From contig CAAGCO010000022.1 in the NCBI GenBank assembly GCA_900768345.1, positions 1 to 64,000 of the forward strand: a DNA stretch of 64,000 bases. The letters run 5' to 3'. The DNA is from Bacilli bacterium (GTDB lineage Bacteria; Bacillota_I; Bacilli_A; RF39; UBA660). Shown piece by piece: positions 18,295-26,650 of this stretch. A program made the position numbers and the translations under genes. Each line of letters opens with the position of its first letter. The first letter of the stretch is position 1. Below the pieces are notes generated by a model. The model was not told the DNA's origin. It made no database searches and saw only the letters and a program-made list of their open reading frames with translations.

Positions 18295-19188
18295 ATGTTT
18301 GATACTATAATTATTGGTGCTGGTCCTGCTGGAATGGGTGCTGCTGTATATTCTGCTAGAAGTGGGCTTAATACATTACTACTTGATGAAAGTGTACCAG
18401 GAGGTTTACTAAATAAAATTAGTATTGTAGAAAATTATTTAGGATATAAAAGTGTTACTGGTGCTGATTTAGCAGTGGATATGTATAATCATGTAAAACA
18501 TGAGAATGTTAGTTTTAAACTTGAAAAAGTAGTTTCTATTAAAAAAGAAGATGAATACAAAATAGTTACTACTACTAAAGGTGAATATAAGACTAAAGGT
18601 GTTATTATTGCGATCGGTAGAAAACCTCGTAAAAGTGGAATACCAAATGAAGAAATGTATGCTGGTAAAGGCATAAGTTACTGTGCTATATGTGATGCTC
18701 CTCTTTATAAAGGTAAAAAAATTGTTGTTTTAGGTGGAGGGGATTCTGCATTTGAAGAAGCTATATATTTAGGCGATTTTGCTTCTTCAGTAACAATAGT
18801 AGTAAGAAATAAAATAAGTGCAAGTGATGCTTTAGTAAGTGAAGCAAAAGAAAAGAATATAGAAGTTATTATTGGAAAAGAAGCAATTGACTTTCTTGGA
18901 GATGAAACAATAAAACAAGTTAAATTTAATGATGAATCTACTATAGATTGTGATGGAGTATTTATCTATTATGGATATCAAGCAGATACAGCATTTATGA
19001 AAGACTTAAATATTACTGATGAAAAAGGATACATTGAAGTAGATAATTCTATGAGAACAAAAGAACCATTTATATATGCATGTGGAGACATTATTAAAAA
19101 GGATATATATCAAATAGTAACTGCCGCAAGTGATGGATGCATAGCTGCGTTATCACTTAAGAAAGATATAAATAAAAGTGAAAAGTAA
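18295..19188 (+). CDS. trxB: Thioredoxin reductase
   Basis: FAD- and NADPH-dependent reductase of thioredoxin. N-terminal FAD motif GAGPAGMGAA (about 8-17), the redox-active CAICD (about 125-129, the family's CAxCD), NADPH motif GGGDSAFEEA, and the terminal ACGDI...QIVTAASDG. The 297-aa length is usual. SD TAGGAGG lies 6 nt before the ATG. Part of the lgt operon. Its likely substrate thioredoxin is at 36213-36512. Confidence 0.95.
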   Translation: MFDTIIIGAGPAGMGAAVYSARSGLNTLLLDESVPGGLLNKISIVENYLGYKSVTGADLAVDMYNHVKHENVSFKLEKVVSIKKEDEYKIVTTTKGEYKTKGVIIAIGRKPRKSGIPNEEMYAGKGISYCAICDAPLYKGKKIVVLGGGDSAFEEAIYLGDFASSVTIVVRNKISASDALVSEAKEKNIEVIIGKEAIDFLGDETIKQVKFNDESTIDCDGVFIYYGYQADTAFMKDLNITDEKGYIEVDNSMRTKEPFIYACGDIIKKDIYQIVTAASDGCIAALSLKKDINKSEK

Positions 19189-19561
19189 ATACATTGATAT
19201 AGTATTATTAATTATAGAAAATATAATATCATTTGTGATGTTAGTATTGTTTTCTAATATGGAGTTAGCACTAACTATACAGATAATATTGTTTTTTCTA
19301 TTTTTTCTATATTTAGTTATTAAATATAAAAGAAGAAATATAGATTATAAAATAATTATTTCTTATGTTGTTATTGTTATTATAGAATTCTTAATAGTAT
19401 ATTTATTTAGTAGTAAATTTAATTTAATAATTAAAGAAGATTTTAGCAATTTGGAATCAAGTTTTGGTGTTTTCTCATATTTTATGATTAATGTGTTTTC
19501 AATCTTAATACTCGTATTTACTAATTTAATAAAATTATGTATTAAAAAGATAAAAGATTAG
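19178..19561 (+). CDS. Four-helix membrane protein, unknown function
   Basis: 127 aa, almost entirely hydrophobic with about four membrane segments and a Lys-rich end (CIKKIKD). No family recognised. The only start that keeps the first helix is GTG 19178, which overlaps trxB by 11 bp and has no clear SD, so translation would be coupled to trxB. A later start is possible. Confidence 0.6.
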   Translation: MKSKYIDIVLLIIENIISFVMLVLFSNMELALTIQIILFFLFFLYLVIKYKRRNIDYKIIISYVVIVIIEFLIVYLFSSKFNLIIKEDFSNLESSFGVFSYFMINVFSILILVFTNLIKLCIKKIKD

Positions 19562-19590
19562 TTGACATTAAGTATTAATAAAATTAAAAT
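19562..19590 (+). promoter_or_regulatory. rlmB-sigH promoter
   Basis: Perfect -35 TTGACA at 19562, 17-bp spacer, -10 TAAAAT at 19585; one of the few classical -35 boxes in the window. Confidence 0.8.
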
Positions 19591-19614
19591 AAAGTAACTT
19601 TGTTGGAGGATTGT

Positions 19615-20313
19615 ATGTTAGTATATGGAAGAAATGTTGTAAATGAAATATTAAATAGTAAGACTAAAATATATAAAGTGTTTCTTGATAATAATTATAA
19701 AGATGAAGAAATACTTAATAAAATAGATAAATATGGTCTTAAAAAGTATCATATTGATAAAAATAAATTAGATAAAATGTGTGGTAGTTCTACTAATCAA
19801 GGAATTGCGATGGATATAGAAGAATTTAATTATTATGATATTAAAGCAATTGAAGAGGATGACAAAGCAAATTTTGTAGTTATGTTAGATTCTCTTGAAG
19901 ATCCTCATAACTTTGGAGCAATAATTCGTACTTGTGAATGTGCTGGTGTTGACTATATAATTATTCCTAGAAATAGAAGTGTATCAGTTAATAGTACTGT
20001 ATATAAGACATCTAGCGGTGCTTTATCAAATGTTAAAATAGTAGAAGTAGTTAATCTTCATAATACTATTAAAAAGCTTAAAGATTTAGGTTATTGGGTT
20101 TATGGAAGTGACGCTAAAGGAAAAGATTATAGAAGTATAGACTTTAGTGGTAAAACATGTTTAATAATTGGTAGTGAAGGACATGGCCTTAAACAAATAG
20201 TTAATAATTCATGTGATGAGATTATTTCTTTACCAATGAAAGGTAAAATTAACTCATTAAATGCTTCTGTTGCGGCTGGTATATTTATTTATGAAATTAT
20301 GAAATATAAATAG
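19615..20313 (+). CDS. rlmB: 23S rRNA (guanosine-2'-O-)-methyltransferase RlmB, SpoU family
   Basis: SpoU/TrmH-family SAM-dependent 2'-O-methylase, expected to modify G2251 of 23S rRNA. Substrate-binding N-domain (VYGRNVVNEIL) and the trefoil-knot motifs LEDPHNFGAIIRTCECAG, IIGSEGHG and SLPMKGKINSLNASVAAGI. ATG 19615 is chosen because GGAGGA ends 4 nt upstream; a TTG at 19600 would run through that SD. sigH follows 7 bp later, matching the Bacillus order rlmB-(yacP)-sigH with yacP missing. Confidence 0.92.
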   Translation: MLVYGRNVVNEILNSKTKIYKVFLDNNYKDEEILNKIDKYGLKKYHIDKNKLDKMCGSSTNQGIAMDIEEFNYYDIKAIEEDDKANFVVMLDSLEDPHNFGAIIRTCECAGVDYIIIPRNRSVSVNSTVYKTSSGALSNVKIVEVVNLHNTIKKLKDLGYWVYGSDAKGKDYRSIDFSGKTCLIIGSEGHGLKQIVNNSCDEIISLPMKGKINSLNASVAAGIFIYEIMKYK

Positions 20314-20320
20314 GTGAATA

Positions 20321-20935
20321 ATGGACTATAGAGAGTTAAATGATAATGAATTAGTTTATTTATGTGCTGAAAATAATGAAGAAGCAATGAATTTAATAGT
20401 TAACAAATATAAAAATTGTATTCTTATGATATTGAAAGAATATTTAAAAGAATATAATATTATTGGTGTTGAAGTTGCTGATTTATATCAAGAAGGTTTG
20501 ATAGGATTAATGCATGCGATACATTCATATAATTCTACTCGAGATGTACTTTTTTATACATATGCAAATGCTTGTATTAGAACTAGTTTGATGTCTGCTA
20601 TTAGGCAAACGTTTAGACAAAAGAATAGAATACTAAATTATTCATATTCATTAGATAAAATATTTGAAGACTCAGGCGATAACTTTTATGAAATACTTAA
20701 AGATGAAAGTTATGAACCTAATAAATTACTTTTAAGCAATGAAGAAGAAAGTGAATTAATTAATAAACTTAAAAATAAATTAAGTAAAAGTGAACTTGCG
20801 ATATTTGAACTTAGACTTAAAGGACTTAGTAATGGTGAAATAGCATCACTTATAGATAAAGATACTAAGTATATAGAAAATAGTTTATTTAGAATTAAAA
20901 GAAAATATAAAGAATTAAATAAAGTGGTTTCATAA
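20321..20935 (+). CDS. sigH: Sigma-70 family factor, probable sigma-H
   Basis: 204-aa sigma factor with region 2 (DLYQEGLIGLMHAI, then FYTYANACIRTSLMSAIR) and region 4 helix-turn-helix (KLSKSELAIFELRLKGLSNGEIAS). Length and the position immediately after rlmB match sigma-H, which in Bacillus drives early sporulation and competence promoters. The assignment rests on synteny plus spoIVA and spoVB elsewhere in the window. The terminator overlaps its 3' end. Confidence 0.8.
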   Translation: MDYRELNDNELVYLCAENNEEAMNLIVNKYKNCILMILKEYLKEYNIIGVEVADLYQEGLIGLMHAIHSYNSTRDVLFYTYANACIRTSLMSAIRQTFRQKNRILNYSYSLDKIFEDSGDNFYEILKDESYEPNKLLLSNEEESELINKLKNKLSKSELAIFELRLKGLSNGEIASLIDKDTKYIENSLFRIKRKYKELNKVVS

Positions 20936-20945
20936 ATCACTTTTT
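20921..20945 (+). terminator. sigH terminator overlapping its stop
   Basis: AAAGTGGTTT-CAT-AAATCACTTT, 10 bp with one G-T pair, then TTTTT. Confidence 0.8.
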
Positions 20946-20948
20946 ATA

Positions 20949-20957
20949 TGTTATAAT
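20949..20957 (+). promoter_or_regulatory. Extended -10 promoter of ruvA
   Basis: TGTTATAAT three bases after the sigH terminator T-run. Confidence 0.55.
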
Positions 20958-20975
20958 TGTTAAGAGGATGATGTT

Positions 20976-21527
20976 ATGTTTGAATATATTAAAGGAATAG
21001 TTACTCGTACAGTAGCTAATTATGTTGTAATAGATTGTAGTGGAGTTGGATATAAAATATATACACCAAATCCATATAAATTTAAAGAAGGAGAAGAGTC
21101 TACTGCTTATGTTTATAATCACATAAGAGAAGAAGAGAATGTTTTATATGGTTTTACTACTGAAGATGAGAGAGAACTTTTCTTAAAACTAATTAGTGTT
21201 AAAGGACTTGGACCTAAGATGGCTATGCCAATACTAGCAACTGGATCAATAAATGGTATAGTTGATGCGATAGATAGAGAAAATGTTTTATATCTTAAGA
21301 AATTTCCTAAGATTGGTGAAAAAGTTGCAAGACAAATAATACTTGATTTAAAAGGAAAACTTGTTATGAGTGAAAATGATGTAAATAATAGTACTGATGA
21401 ATTAGTACTTGCACTTGAAGCTTTAGGATATAAACCAGCAGATATTAAGAATGTTGTTATTAAAGTTGATAAGACTTTGAATATAGAAAGTCAAATTAAA
21501 GAGGCTTTAAAATTATTATTAAAATAA
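20976..21527 (+). CDS. ruvA: Holliday junction branch migration protein RuvA
   Basis: Binds four-way junctions and loads the RuvB motor. OB-fold N-terminal domain (MFEYIKGIV, VVIDCSGVGYKIYTP), two helix-hairpin-helix motifs (VKGLGPKMAMPIL, PKIGEKVARQIILDLKGK), a short linker, and the RuvB-binding C-domain (ALEALGYKPADI). 183 aa, slightly short in the linker. Forms an operon with the HAD gene (9-bp gap) and ruvB. Confidence 0.96.
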   Translation: MFEYIKGIVTRTVANYVVIDCSGVGYKIYTPNPYKFKEGEESTAYVYNHIREEENVLYGFTTEDERELFLKLISVKGLGPKMAMPILATGSINGIVDAIDRENVLYLKKFPKIGEKVARQIILDLKGKLVMSENDVNNSTDELVLALEALGYKPADIKNVVIKVDKTLNIESQIKEALKLLLK

Positions 21528-21536
21528 GGAGTAAGA

Positions 21537-22121
21537 ATGAAAGATTTAGTAATTGGAATTGATATGGATGATACTATATGTTCTACAAATGAAAGAATTA
21601 TAGTTGAAGCAGATAAATATGATAAAGAAGTATTAGGTGGAACTGGAGTTAAAAATGTAAAAGCATATGAATTTAATGATATGCTTGGATGGGATCCTGA
21701 AATGAAAGGTCAATTCTTTAAAGATAGACTTGAATATATTATGGGTGGAGCAGAAATAAAGGAAGACGCTAAAAGAGTAATAAATAAAATGCATGACTTA
21801 GGTGCTAAAATGGTTATTATATCTTTTAGAAAAGCTAAATATATAACTGACCCATATAAGTTAACTAAAGATTGGTTAGATGCTGAAGGTGTTAAATACG
21901 ATAAAATATATGTAGATACTGGAAGTAAAGTAGATGAGTGTCAAAAAGAAAAAGTAACATTATTTATAGATGATAAAGAAAGTCACTGTGAAGAAGTTAG
22001 TGATGCAGGAATAGATGTATTACTATTTACTAATGAATACAATAAAGAAGAAAATAGATTTACAAGAGTAAATAATTGGAATGAAGTAGAAAAATATATA
22101 GAGGAAAAATATAATGGATGA
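21537..22121 (+). CDS. HAD-like hydrolase, 5'-nucleotidase C (NT5C) type
   Basis: 194 aa. HAD motif [14 protein letters not shown] (Asp nucleophile at about 9, second Asp at 11), motif II IISFR, and motif [16 protein letters not shown]. Best fit is the NT5C/YqfW-like group of deoxyribonucleotidase-type phosphatases; the substrate is uncertain. It is inserted between ruvA and ruvB, which are normally adjacent, and overlaps ruvB by 8 bp. A nucleotide-salvage or house-cleaning role beside recombination genes is inference. Confidence 0.8.
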   Translation: MKDLVIGIDMDDTICSTNERIIVEADKYDKEVLGGTGVKNVKAYEFNDMLGWDPEMKGQFFKDRLEYIMGGAEIKEDAKRVINKMHDLGAKMVIISFRKAKYITDPYKLTKDWLDAEGVKYDKIYVDTGSKVDECQKEKVTLFIDDKESHCEEVSDAGIDVLLFTNEYNKEENRFTRVNNWNEVEKYIEEKYNG

Positions 22122-23127
22122 GAGAATTGTAACTAATCATGAACTTGAAGCAGATGCATTTGAAAAAACGATTAGACCAGATTCTTTTGATGAGTATATT
22201 GGGCAAACAGATGTTAAAGAAAATATTAAAGTATTCGTAAAAGCAGCTAAGTTAAGAGGAACTAATTTAGACCATGTACTTTTATATGGCCCTCCTGGTT
22301 TAGGTAAAACAACCCTTGCTCATATAATAGCAAATGAACTTGGTACTAATATTAAGACTGCTAGTGGACCTACTATTGAGAAGAGTGGAGACTTAGCTGC
22401 TATACTTTCAACTCTTGAACCAAATGATGTATTATTTATAGATGAAATACATAGAATTCCAAGATATATTGAAGAAATTTTATATAGTGCTATGGAAGAC
22501 TTTAAGTTAGATATAATCATTGGAGGAGAAGGCCAAAGTCGTAGTATTAAGATAGATTTACCACCTTTTACTTTAATAGGAGCTACTACTCGTAGTGGTG
22601 ACTTAAGTGCTCCTTTAAGAGATAGATTTGGTATTATGTGTAAGCTTGAATTTTATAGTGATGAAGAGCTTGCAGAGATTGTTAAAAGAAGTGCTAGAGT
22701 TCTTGATTTAGAAATAGAAGAAAATGCAGCTCATGAGATTGCTATTAGAAGTAGAAAGACTCCAAGAATAGCAAATAGATTACTTAAAAGAGTGGGAGAT
22801 TTTGCTTTAGTAGAAGGTAATGGTGTAATAACATTAGAACTAGTTAAAAAAGCTCTTACAAGGCTTAAAATTAATGAATCGGGTTTAGATATAGCTGATG
22901 TTCAATACTTAATGAGTATTATTGAAAAATTTAATGGAGGACCAGTTGGTATTGAAAGTATAGCATCATCTATTGGTGAAGAAGCAACTACTATAGAAGA
23001 CGTGATTGAACCATTCTTACTTCAAGAAGGATATGTTAAAAGAACAAGTAGAGGAAGAATAATAACTGAAAAAGCGTATAGAGAATTTAAAATAAATAAT
23101 CAAAGAACGTTATTTGATATTGAGTAG
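22114..23127 (+). CDS. ruvB: Holliday junction helicase RuvB
   Basis: AAA+ motor of branch migration. [11 protein letters not shown], Walker [11 protein letters not shown] (about 58-67), Walker B LFIDEIHR (about 105-112), sensor 1 [19 protein letters not shown] and a C-terminal winged helix ([30 protein letters not shown]). 337 aa is typical. Starts 8 bp inside the HAD gene. Confidence 0.97.
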   Translation: MDERIVTNHELEADAFEKTIRPDSFDEYIGQTDVKENIKVFVKAAKLRGTNLDHVLLYGPPGLGKTTLAHIIANELGTNIKTASGPTIEKSGDLAAILSTLEPNDVLFIDEIHRIPRYIEEILYSAMEDFKLDIIIGGEGQSRSIKIDLPPFTLIGATTRSGDLSAPLRDRFGIMCKLEFYSDEELAEIVKRSARVLDLEIEENAAHEIAIRSRKTPRIANRLLKRVGDFALVEGNGVITLELVKKALTRLKINESGLDIADVQYLMSIIEKFNGGPVGIESIASSIGEEATTIEDVIEPFLLQEGYVKRTSRGRIITEKAYREFKINNQRTLFDIE

Positions 23128-23169
23128 GTAATTGTATGAATAAAAAGAAAAAAATAATAGGAGTTATAT

Positions 23170-23580
23170 ATGATTAATAGAAAAAAAGTAATTGCTATAT
23201 CAATAATAATTTTGTTGTTCTTAGGTGTTTATTTATATTTGAAAAATCCTTCTTTTTATTATTATAGTCTAAGTGAATGTGGTACTGGAGCTAGTGCTCC
23301 TGTTCCTACTAGAATTTCATTCTTTAATATAGGTTTAGTAGTTGGAGAAGAGCAAATAACATTTTTGCCTTATAAAGAATATAAAGTAGTTTTAAGTAAG
23401 TATAAAGAACTTAAGAAAAAATTAAATAATTATAATGAAGACTATGAAAAAAATAAATGTTTACCAGGAGGTTACTATATAATATCTGGTAAAAAATATT
23501 CTTCACGTATATTAGAAGATCCTGAAATAGAAGAATTAGTAATCTATATAGAAGTTTTGTCTAATAAAAAGAGTTATTAG
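23170..23580 (+). CDS. Membrane-anchored small exported protein, unknown
   Basis: 136 aa: a positively charged start (INRKK) and one hydrophobic segment (about 6-22) followed by an extracytoplasmic domain with two Cys (SECGTGASAP, NKCLPGG). Family not recognised. SD ATAGGAG precedes the ATG. It may be transcribed with ruvB (42-bp gap) and ends in a terminator. Confidence 0.65.
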   Translation: MINRKKVIAISIIILLFLGVYLYLKNPSFYYYSLSECGTGASAPVPTRISFFNIGLVVGEEQITFLPYKEYKVVLSKYKELKKKLNNYNEDYEKNKCLPGGYYIISGKKYSSRILEDPEIEELVIYIEVLSNKKSY

Positions 23581-23600
23581 TATTAACTCTTTTATTTTTT
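23567..23600 (+). terminator. Terminator
   Basis: AAAAGAGTTA/TAACTCTTTT 10-bp stem, followed by ATTTTTT. Confidence 0.85.
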
Positions 23601-23641
23601 CATAAAATGTAGTATAATATGGCTCATTAAGAGGGAAATAT

Positions 23642-24505
23642 ATGTTTAATAATGTTTCTATAACAAAAGATGGTAAAAAGGATATTATTGATATATCTGG
23701 TAAGAGATTTAACCAAGTTACTGAACTTAGTGAAACTGATTTGGCTAGATTATTAAAAATCAATAGTGAACTATTTCAGTTTTATACTAATTGGTATCTT
23801 TTACATGGAAAGTTATTTTATTTTAAGACTGATTTTATTTTTAATGAAATATTTTTAAGTGAGCTTGCTCAAGAGTTTAATGTCAAATGTGTTCAGTTTA
23901 TGCTTGCTAAAGATGGTAAGAATGTTGGAATTATAAGTGGAAATTTTAGAAAGAAAACTTTTAATTATTATGATTATATGGAATTCTGTAATTTGTTTTT
24001 TGGAGAATTTCCTAGAGATATAGAATCATTTAAATTACATTTGTATTCTACATTTGATAAAGAAACAGCTGATAAATTAATGGAACAAATATTTTCTTTA
24101 ATTGCTTTTGATTTCTTTAGTGGTCAAAATGATAGAACTCATATAAATGTTACTTTTGAAGAAAAAAATCATAATGTTGTACTTGCTCCTATATGTGATA
24201 ATGGTGTTGCTTTTCATATGGGGGATTTTAATAGTTATGTTGCTTGCTTTGACAATTTAACTTTTCCATATGATAATATTATTGATCCTTCACAACTATA
24301 TTTATTAAGACTTATAAGAGAAAATGTTGTTTTCTATAATAAACTATCTAAGGCTTTAGATATAAATATTCGTGATGTATTAGAAAGAACATTAGAAAAG
24401 TATAAAATTAGAATGTCTACTCTTGAAAAGATTAAGGTTAATGATTTCTTTGGGGCAAAATGTGATGTCATTGAAAGAGCACTTGCATATTCTAAAAAAA
24501 TATAA
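23642..24505 (+). CDS. HipA-fold kinase-like protein, stand-alone
   Basis: 287 aa. The segment GQNDRTHIN (about 160-168) followed by VVLAPICDNG (about 178-187) matches the HipA catalytic loop (N-x-D-R-H-x-x-N) and the metal-binding Asp of the LAP-x-Y-D segment. The typical HipA N-terminal domain is missing, so it is shorter than HipA (about 440 aa) and nearer to single-domain relatives. No HipB-like antitoxin is adjacent. A Ser/Thr kinase activity is suggested but the remaining catalytic residues are not verified. -10 TATAAT at 23613-23618 and SD AGAGGGA serve it alone. Confidence 0.55.
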   Translation: MFNNVSITKDGKKDIIDISGKRFNQVTELSETDLARLLKINSELFQFYTNWYLLHGKLFYFKTDFIFNEIFLSELAQEFNVKCVQFMLAKDGKNVGIISGNFRKKTFNYYDYMEFCNLFFGEFPRDIESFKLHLYSTFDKETADKLMEQIFSLIAFDFFSGQNDRTHINVTFEEKNHNVVLAPICDNGVAFHMGDFNSYVACFDNLTFPYDNIIDPSQLYLLRLIRENVVFYNKLSKALDINIRDVLERTLEKYKIRMSTLEKIKVNDFFGAKCDVIERALAYSKKI

Positions 24506-24509
24506 AATA

Positions 24510-24540
24510 AAAGTAATAGATTTTTCTATTACTTTTTGTA
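24510..24540. terminator. Bidirectional terminator between convergent genes
   Basis: AAAGTAATAGA/TCTATTACTTT 11-bp stem with TTTT loop, T-run on the plus side and A-run (AAAATAAAA) on the other. It overlaps the last codons of the minus-strand lipoprotein gene. Confidence 0.85.
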
Positions 24541-25389
24541 TAGTTCTTTTTTATAATTATCAATTATTTCATTCATTAATGTTATATAATCTTTATTATC
24601 TTTTCTTTCATCATCTGTTAATGTGAATAGGTTAGGTATTGCAATTTTAGTTAGTGAATTATCAGATATGAATTTATTTTGTCTATCTGTTAATTCATCA
24701 CCATCTAAATAGTAAACATATTTTATTTTATTAGAAGTTATCATTTTTTTAGCATCTGCGTATGCTTTATCAAGTGTTTCGTTTTTAGTATCTAATGATA
24801 TAACATTAATATTATATTTTGTTAAGTATTTAAATACTTCATTTGTAACTAATAGTGTATTGAAATTACCATTTTTACCAATATTATAAAATAATACATC
24901 TAATCCTGAAACTTTTTCATTTAATTTTTTGTAATTATCTTCGATTGCTTCTTTTACATATGGGTTATCATTATAGTCAATTAAACTTGATTTGATGTTA
25001 CTACAAAGCATTAAATAGTTTGATGGATCTAACCAAGTACTTTCTAGTTTTGAATTTTCATCCATTCCTTTAGTGGCATCTATTAATTTTAAGTCTTGAT
25101 TTATGTTTATCATATCTCTTGCTAAATATGCTTCATTAGCAATTCCTGCATATATAAATATTTCGCTATTTGCATAAATTTCTTTTTTCTTTTGAGTTAC
25201 TTCATATTTATTAGTAGCTCCGTTTGGATAAACACTTTGTACTTTAGCATAATCACTATATAATTCGTTAGTTGCATATTCAATCGGATACATAGTAGTG
25301 TATAAATACTTATCACTAAAATCATCACCAAATGTACATCCTGTCATAAATAATAAGCAGGTTAATACTGCTAAAACTGTTTTTTTCAT
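24529..25389 (-). CDS. ZnuA-like (cluster A-I) substrate-binding lipoprotein without canonical metal ligands
   Basis: Signal with lipobox FMTGC, so diacylated by Lgt and anchored outside the membrane. The fold matches metal ABC transporter binding proteins: [14 protein letters not shown] near the N-terminus, [16 protein letters not shown] mid-protein and the helical backbone. The three histidines that normally bind Zn/Mn appear replaced: PxGAxPHxYE reads PNGATNKYE, DPHxWLDP reads ESTWLDP, and HDAFGY reads NEVFKYL. It may bind another ligand or none. No ABC permease or ATPase is adjacent. It overlaps the upstream yidD by 4 bp. Confidence 0.75.
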   Translation of the reverse strand: MKKTVLAVLTCLLFMTGCTFGDDFSDKYLYTTMYPIEYATNELYSDYAKVQSVYPNGATNKYEVTQKKKEIYANSEIFIYAGIANEAYLARDMININQDLKLIDATKGMDENSKLESTWLDPSNYLMLCSNIKSSLIDYNDNPYVKEAIEDNYKKLNEKVSGLDVLFYNIGKNGNFNTLLVTNEVFKYLTKYNINVISLDTKNETLDKAYADAKKMITSNKIKYVYYLDGDELTDRQNKFISDNSLTKIAIPNLFTLTDDERKDNKDYITLMNEIIDNYKKELYKK

Positions 25390-25604
25390 AAATTTTCTCC
25401 TTTAGTTACAGGGTCATATCCAAATTTTCCAAAGGGATGACACCTTAATATTCTTTTTATTCCTTTATTAATTCCTTTTAATCCATATATTTTCAAACAT
25501 TCTTTCATATATTCACTACATGTTGGTGTGAATCTACACATAGAGTGACAATGAAGAGGTGTAATTTGATATATATCAATTAGTTTAATTAAAAAATTCT
25601 TCAT
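25386..25604 (-). CDS. yidD: Membrane protein insertion efficiency factor YidD
   Basis: 72 aa, helps YidC-mediated membrane insertion. The signature C-R-F-x-P-T-C-S-E-Y ([15 protein letters not shown]) and [16 protein letters not shown] are fully conserved; the N-terminal amphipathic helix is present. Usually linked to rpmH-rnpA-yidC, here followed by a lipoprotein gene with a 4-bp overlap. There is no SD before the ATG, and TATAAT ends 6 bp upstream, so the message may be leaderless. Confidence 0.93.
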   Translation of the reverse strand: MKNFLIKLIDIYQITPLHCHSMCRFTPTCSEYMKECLKIYGLKGINKGIKRILRCHPFGKFGYDPVTKGENL

Positions 25605-25610
25605 ATAAAC

Positions 25611-25616
25611 ATTATA
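25611..25616 (-). promoter_or_regulatory. -10 box implying a leaderless yidD mRNA
   Basis: TATAAT on the minus strand, 6 bp from the yidD ATG; a start 7 nt downstream coincides with the A of ATG. Confidence 0.45.
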
Positions 25617-25659
25617 TAATATTATTCATTAAAAATAAATATTAAAAGATTAAATTGTA

Positions 25660-25668
25660 TGTTATACT
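25660..25668 (+). promoter_or_regulatory. Extended -10 promoter of the broken zinc-ribbon gene
   Basis: TGTTATACT, 22 bp before ATG 25691. Confidence 0.45.
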
Positions 25669-25690
25669 AGACATAAGTGTAGAGGCTGTT

Positions 25691-25805
25691 ATGAGTTATA
25701 AATGTTATAATTGTGATAAAAAAATTTGATGAAGACGTTGATACTTGTTATAGATGTGGAGCTAATTATTATGTGTTTTTTAGCGAAATGGTTTTCTTCT
25801 TTTGA
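25691..25805 (+). pseudogene. Small zinc-ribbon protein gene, frameshifted in an A7 run
   Basis: ATG 25691 reads MSYKCYNCDKK and then meets TGA. Skipping one A of the A7 run at 25718-25724 continues into FDEDVDTCYRCGANYYVFF and ends at TGA 25803. The restored product has two CxxC pairs (CYNC, CYRC), a zinc ribbon. A promoter-like box and SD-like AGAGG remain. Sequencing error, real decay or slippage at the A-run are all possible. Confidence 0.6.
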
Positions 25806-25884
25806 CTAATAATGGACCTGTTTATATTATTTTTGATTTTATCAAACTGTTGATTGGCAAAAGATAGAAAATGCTTTAGTTTTG

Positions 25885-25893
25885 TGTTATAAT
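25885..25893 (+). promoter_or_regulatory. Extended -10 promoter of rnc
   Basis: TGTTATAAT, with a predicted start near 25900. Confidence 0.5.
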
Positions 25894-25910
25894 TTTTTAG
25901 AGTGATTGTT

Positions 25911-26558
25911 ATGAAAGAAATATTTAAAAAATTTAATATTGAAATTAAAAATGAAGATTTATTAGGAGTCGCTTTGACTCATTCAAGCTATTCTAATGAA
26001 CATGGTTGTGAATGTTATGAAAGACTTGAATATTTAGGAGATGCCGTTTTAGAGATTGTATGTAGTGATTACTTATATAATAATACTAGTTATCCTGAAG
26101 GAGAGATGAGTAGGCTTAGAAGTTTATATGTATGTGAAAATGCATTGTATGAATATTCTAAAGAAATAAATCTTAAAGATTATATATATTTAGGCAATGG
26201 AATAAGTGAGGCTAATAAAACTATAATAGCTGATGTGTTTGAAGCTTGTATGGCTGTTATATATTTAGAACAAGGACTTGATACAGTTAAGAAATTATTC
26301 CATGATATGATTGTTCCATATATTGAAAATCATGAAGACTTTTTAATGGATTATAAGAGTTTACTTCAAGAAAGTGTTCAAACAGTTAAGAAAAGTGTTA
26401 CATATAACTTGATTGAAGAAAGTGGGCCTGCACATCATAAAGAATTTAAAGTTGAAGTAATAATAGATGGACTTGTATATGGAGTAGGAGTTGGTAACTC
26501 TAAAAAAGAAGCTGAGCAAGACGCTGCTAAAAAGGCATATATGAAAAGAGCAAAGTAA
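25911..26558 (+). CDS. rnc: Ribonuclease III
   Basis: Double-strand-specific endoribonuclease that processes rRNA precursors. Signature ERLEYLGDAVLE (about 37-48) with the catalytic acidic residues, second site ADVFEACMAVIY, and a C-terminal dsRNA-binding domain (YKSLLQESVQ ... GVGNSKKEAEQDAAKKAY). ATG 25911 is preferred over GTG 25902, which would nearly coincide with the transcript start. It precedes smc as in Bacillus but is separated from it by a terminator and promoter. Confidence 0.95.
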   Translation: MKEIFKKFNIEIKNEDLLGVALTHSSYSNEHGCECYERLEYLGDAVLEIVCSDYLYNNTSYPEGEMSRLRSLYVCENALYEYSKEINLKDYIYLGNGISEANKTIIADVFEACMAVIYLEQGLDTVKKLFHDMIVPYIENHEDFLMDYKSLLQESVQTVKKSVTYNLIEESGPAHHKEFKVEVIIDGLVYGVGVGNSKKEAEQDAAKKAYMKRAK

Positions 26559-26561
26559 GAT

Positions 26562-26590
26562 AAAATGGTACAAAAGTTACCATTTTTCTT
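26562..26590 (+). terminator. rnc terminator
   Basis: AAAATGGTA/TACCATTTT stem with 7-nt loop and T-run. Confidence 0.85.
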
Positions 26591-26608
26591 TTTAATGAAA
26601 AAAAATTA

Positions 26609-26617
26609 TGATATAAT
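26609..26617 (+). promoter_or_regulatory. Extended -10 promoter of smc
   Basis: TGATATAAT, 34 bp before the start. Confidence 0.55.
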
Positions 26618-26650
26618 GATTAAGAGATTAAAAATAGAAGTGGTGATATT

